A stretch of DNA of 33,624 nucleotides from an uncultured Methylococcaceae bacterium (GTDB taxonomy: Bacteria > Pseudomonadota > Gammaproteobacteria > Methylococcales > Methylococcaceae), in contig CAIZPP010000142.1 in the NCBI GenBank assembly GCA_903934875.1, forward strand, positions 1-33,624. Direction: 5' to 3'. Under the pieces are notes generated by a model, which did no database searches, had not been told where the DNA came from, and was given only the letters and a program-made list of their open reading frames with translations. Made by a program: the position numbers and the translations under genes. This document shows positions 32,252 through 33,624 of this stretch, in pieces (position 1 is the stretch's first letter; each line of letters opens with the position of its first letter).

Positions 32252-32446
32252 ATGAGCAAGTTACGCACAAGTTCGCATATTCGCACCCATCGGGGATTAA
32301 AAAGCTTCCGCTCTTGCGTAAATGCGACTGGGGTAGCGCAAATCCTCCCTGACCGTGGTCGAGTTATATTAGAAGAATACCGTCGTTCGAACAGAGCGTT
32401 GCAAGCTAGTCAAAATATAACTAGAAGAAATCGTACAGGAGTATAA
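32252..32446 (+). CDS. Small basic gas-vesicle-associated protein
   Basis: A 64-residue basic protein between the previous gene and gvpF. The N-terminus SKLRTSSHIRTHRGLKSFRS resembles the start of other small gas-vesicle-cluster proteins with an HIRTxRGL-type opening. An in-frame GTG at 32243 would add three residues; ATG 32252 is preferred because AAGGTG lies 6 bases upstream. It may be a shortened relative of its neighbour. Function unknown. Confidence 0.65.
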   Translation: MSKLRTSSHIRTHRGLKSFRSCVNATGVAQILPDRGRVILEEYRRSNRALQASQNITRRNRTGV

Positions 32447-32448
32447 TA

Positions 32449-33255
32449 GTGAATGCTATCAAGACAAATAGCGGACGTCCAAAAATTCTTTATGCTCTCT
32501 GTGCTGCTGAGGGTGAAATTCCAATTTACAAAGTTAAAGGATTAGAGGCTGCTGCTGTTTATGCAATAGACAACGGAGAGCTAAGAGCTATAGTTAGCGA
32601 TACCTTAAGCCCTAGAGTACGTCCAGAAAGACGGAACATTACCGCACATCAAGCTGTTCTACATTATTTAATGGAACACGGAACGGTTTTACCCATGCGT
32701 TTTGGGGTTATAGCCCGCAATGCAGATGCTATTAAAAAGCTGCTTGAAGCCAATCGTAAAAGCATCAAAGAGCATATTCATCGCCTCAGTGACCGCGTGG
32801 AAATGGGGTTAAGGGTCAGTTGGGACACATCTAATATATATGAATATTTTGTTTCGACTCACCCAGTATTACGTGAAGCGCGTGACGAATTATATAGGAC
32901 ATCGGACAATATCCAGAGAGACCAGAAAGTCGAGTTGGGCAGGTTATATGAATCTTTACGTGATGCGGACCGCAAAGAGTGCGCGGAAAAAGTAAAGGAA
33001 GTCTTATCTGATTATTGTGAAGATATAATTGAAAATCCGGCCAAAAAAGAGAAGGATGTAATGAATTTGGCTTGTTTAGTGGAAAGGAAACACATGGATG
33101 AATTTGCCAAGGGCGTATTCCAAGCCTCTAAACTTTTCGATAATGTCTATTTGTTCGATTATACTGGTCCATGGGCACCGCATAATTTTGTTTCTTTAGA
33201 CTTGCACATACCTTCATCGAAAACTAAAGTCAAGGAAAGCGATGACTTGGCTTAG
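32449..33255 (+). CDS. gvpF: Gas vesicle protein GvpF/GvpL
   Basis: A 268-residue protein of the GvpF/GvpL family, which binds GvpA and is thought to help start vesicle assembly. Landmarks are LYALCAAEG, LRAIVSDT, the block HQAVLHYLMEHGTVLPMRFG, MNLACLVERKHMDEF, and the closing YTGPWAPHNFVSLDL. The GTG start has AGGAG 7 bases upstream and lies 2 bp after the previous gene, so it is cotranscribed. F and L cannot be told apart with certainty here; gvpF is chosen because gvpG follows. Confidence 0.93.
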   Translation: MNAIKTNSGRPKILYALCAAEGEIPIYKVKGLEAAAVYAIDNGELRAIVSDTLSPRVRPERRNITAHQAVLHYLMEHGTVLPMRFGVIARNADAIKKLLEANRKSIKEHIHRLSDRVEMGLRVSWDTSNIYEYFVSTHPVLREARDELYRTSDNIQRDQKVELGRLYESLRDADRKECAEKVKEVLSDYCEDIIENPAKKEKDVMNLACLVERKHMDEFAKGVFQASKLFDNVYLFDYTGPWAPHNFVSLDLHIPSSKTKVKESDDLA

Positions 33256-33264
33256 GGTTTTAGC

Positions 33265-33624
33265 ATGTTTGTAGTAGATGATATATTGTTTTTCCCTGCA
33301 AAAGGGATCAACTGGATATTCAAACAAATACATGAAATAGCTGAGGAAGAGTTGGCTGGGGAGGGTGACCGTATTCGGAATAACCTTACAGAGCTATATA
33401 TGTTGCTGGAAACCGGTCAAATTTCGGAAGAGGAATTTGACCAGCAAGAAAAGGAATTGTTAGATCGTCTTGATAAACTGCAAGAAGATGATGATGTAAT
33501 AGGAAGTGACTCGGAAGAGGAAGAGGAAGAGGAAGAGGAAGAGGAAGAGGAAGAGGAAGAGGAAGAGGAAGAGGAAGAGGAAGAGGAAGAGGAAGAGGAA
33601 GAGGAAGAGGAAGAGGAAGAGGAA
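33265..33624 (+). CDS. gvpG: Gas vesicle protein GvpG with poly-glutamate tail, 3' end missing
   Basis: The frame starts at ATG 33265, 9 bp after gvpF, and is still open at the window end (120 codons). Residues 1-75 match GvpG: FVVDDILFFPAKGINWIFKQ, then an acidic helix, and ETGQISEEEFDQQEKELLDR. GvpG is a small assembly partner of GvpF/L and GvpA. Residues 84-120 and beyond are an uninterrupted run of Glu coded by alternating GAA and GAG. Ordinary GvpG proteins are about 80-100 residues and lack such a run as far as I know. No stop is visible, so the tail length is unknown. Confidence 0.9.
   Translation, partial: MFVVDDILFFPAKGINWIFKQIHEIAEEELAGEGDRIRNNLTELYMLLETGQISEEEFDQQEKELLDRLDKLQEDDDVIGSDSEEEEEEEEEEEEEEEEEEEEEEEEEEEEEEEEEEEEE
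33514..33624 (+). repeat. GAAGAG hexanucleotide microsatellite
   Basis: At least 18.5 perfect copies of GAAGAG (111 bp) run to the end of the window, in frame with gvpG. Being a 6-bp unit, gains and losses change Glu number without shifting the frame. A contig often ends in such a repeat, so the true length may differ. Confidence 0.95.

Overview
The window looks like a piece of a gammaproteobacterial chromosome of moderate GC. It is most likely from an aerobic methanotroph (Methylococcales). That placement is inference. It rests on a hopanoid cluster with squalene-hopene cyclase, HpnG, HpnH, HpnN and HpnO next to a eukaryote-like one-step squalene synthase, and on a gammaproteobacterial-style monofunctional RelA. 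The window starts inside a 5S rRNA gene and ends inside a GAA-GAG repeat. Both are typical places for an assembly to break, so this may be a whole contig.

Layout: (1) 1-480: 3' part of 5S rRNA, its terminator and three palindromic repeats. (2) 480-3883: divergent relA (minus) and a CHAD-domain gene (plus). (3) 3954-8630: accessory stretch with a Uma2-type nuclease, a 122-bp MITE-like element with 15-bp terminal inverted repeats and a 5-bp duplication, a membrane-anchored HEAT-repeat/NACHT NTPase, and a hicA-hicB toxin-antitoxin pair with a palindromic operator. (4) 8628-9734: exported His-rich protein with a 36-bp tandem repeat. (5) 9932-20604: hopanoid locus. hpnB and hpnH lie on the minus strand; squalene synthase, shc, hpnG, hpnN and hpnO lie on the plus strand, probably from one promoter near 12533. 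(6) 20642-23834: second accessory stretch with a TIR-like (CAP12/Pycsar-type) protein, a broken DUF4160 gene, DUF2442, and an Rpn-family nuclease flanked by inverted repeats. (7) 23952-25634: exported metzincin metalloprotease. (8) 25769-27595: soluble PAS histidine kinase and single-domain response regulator (minus). (9) 28174-33624: gas-vesicle cluster with a sigma-54-type promoter, four gvpA genes encoding the same protein, gvpC, gvpN, two small gvp-associated genes, gvpF and a truncated gvpG.

How the genes work together: squalene synthase makes squalene from farnesyl diphosphate and Shc cyclises it to the hopane skeleton. HpnH adds adenosine, HpnG removes adenine, HpnO probably introduces the amino group of aminobacteriohopanepolyols, and HpnN moves hopanoids towards the outer membrane. 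The gvp genes encode a buoyancy organelle: GvpA is the wall, GvpC the outer reinforcement, GvpN an AAA+ assembly factor, and GvpF and GvpG nucleation or assembly partners. Gas vesicles suggest a planktonic life in stratified water.

The best candidates for unrecognised biology are the HEAT/NACHT membrane protein, the stand-alone TIR-like protein with a helical C-terminal half, the GvpG with an extreme poly-glutamate tail, and the His-rich repeat protein. No CRISPR array, tRNA, prophage or complete insertion sequence was seen.
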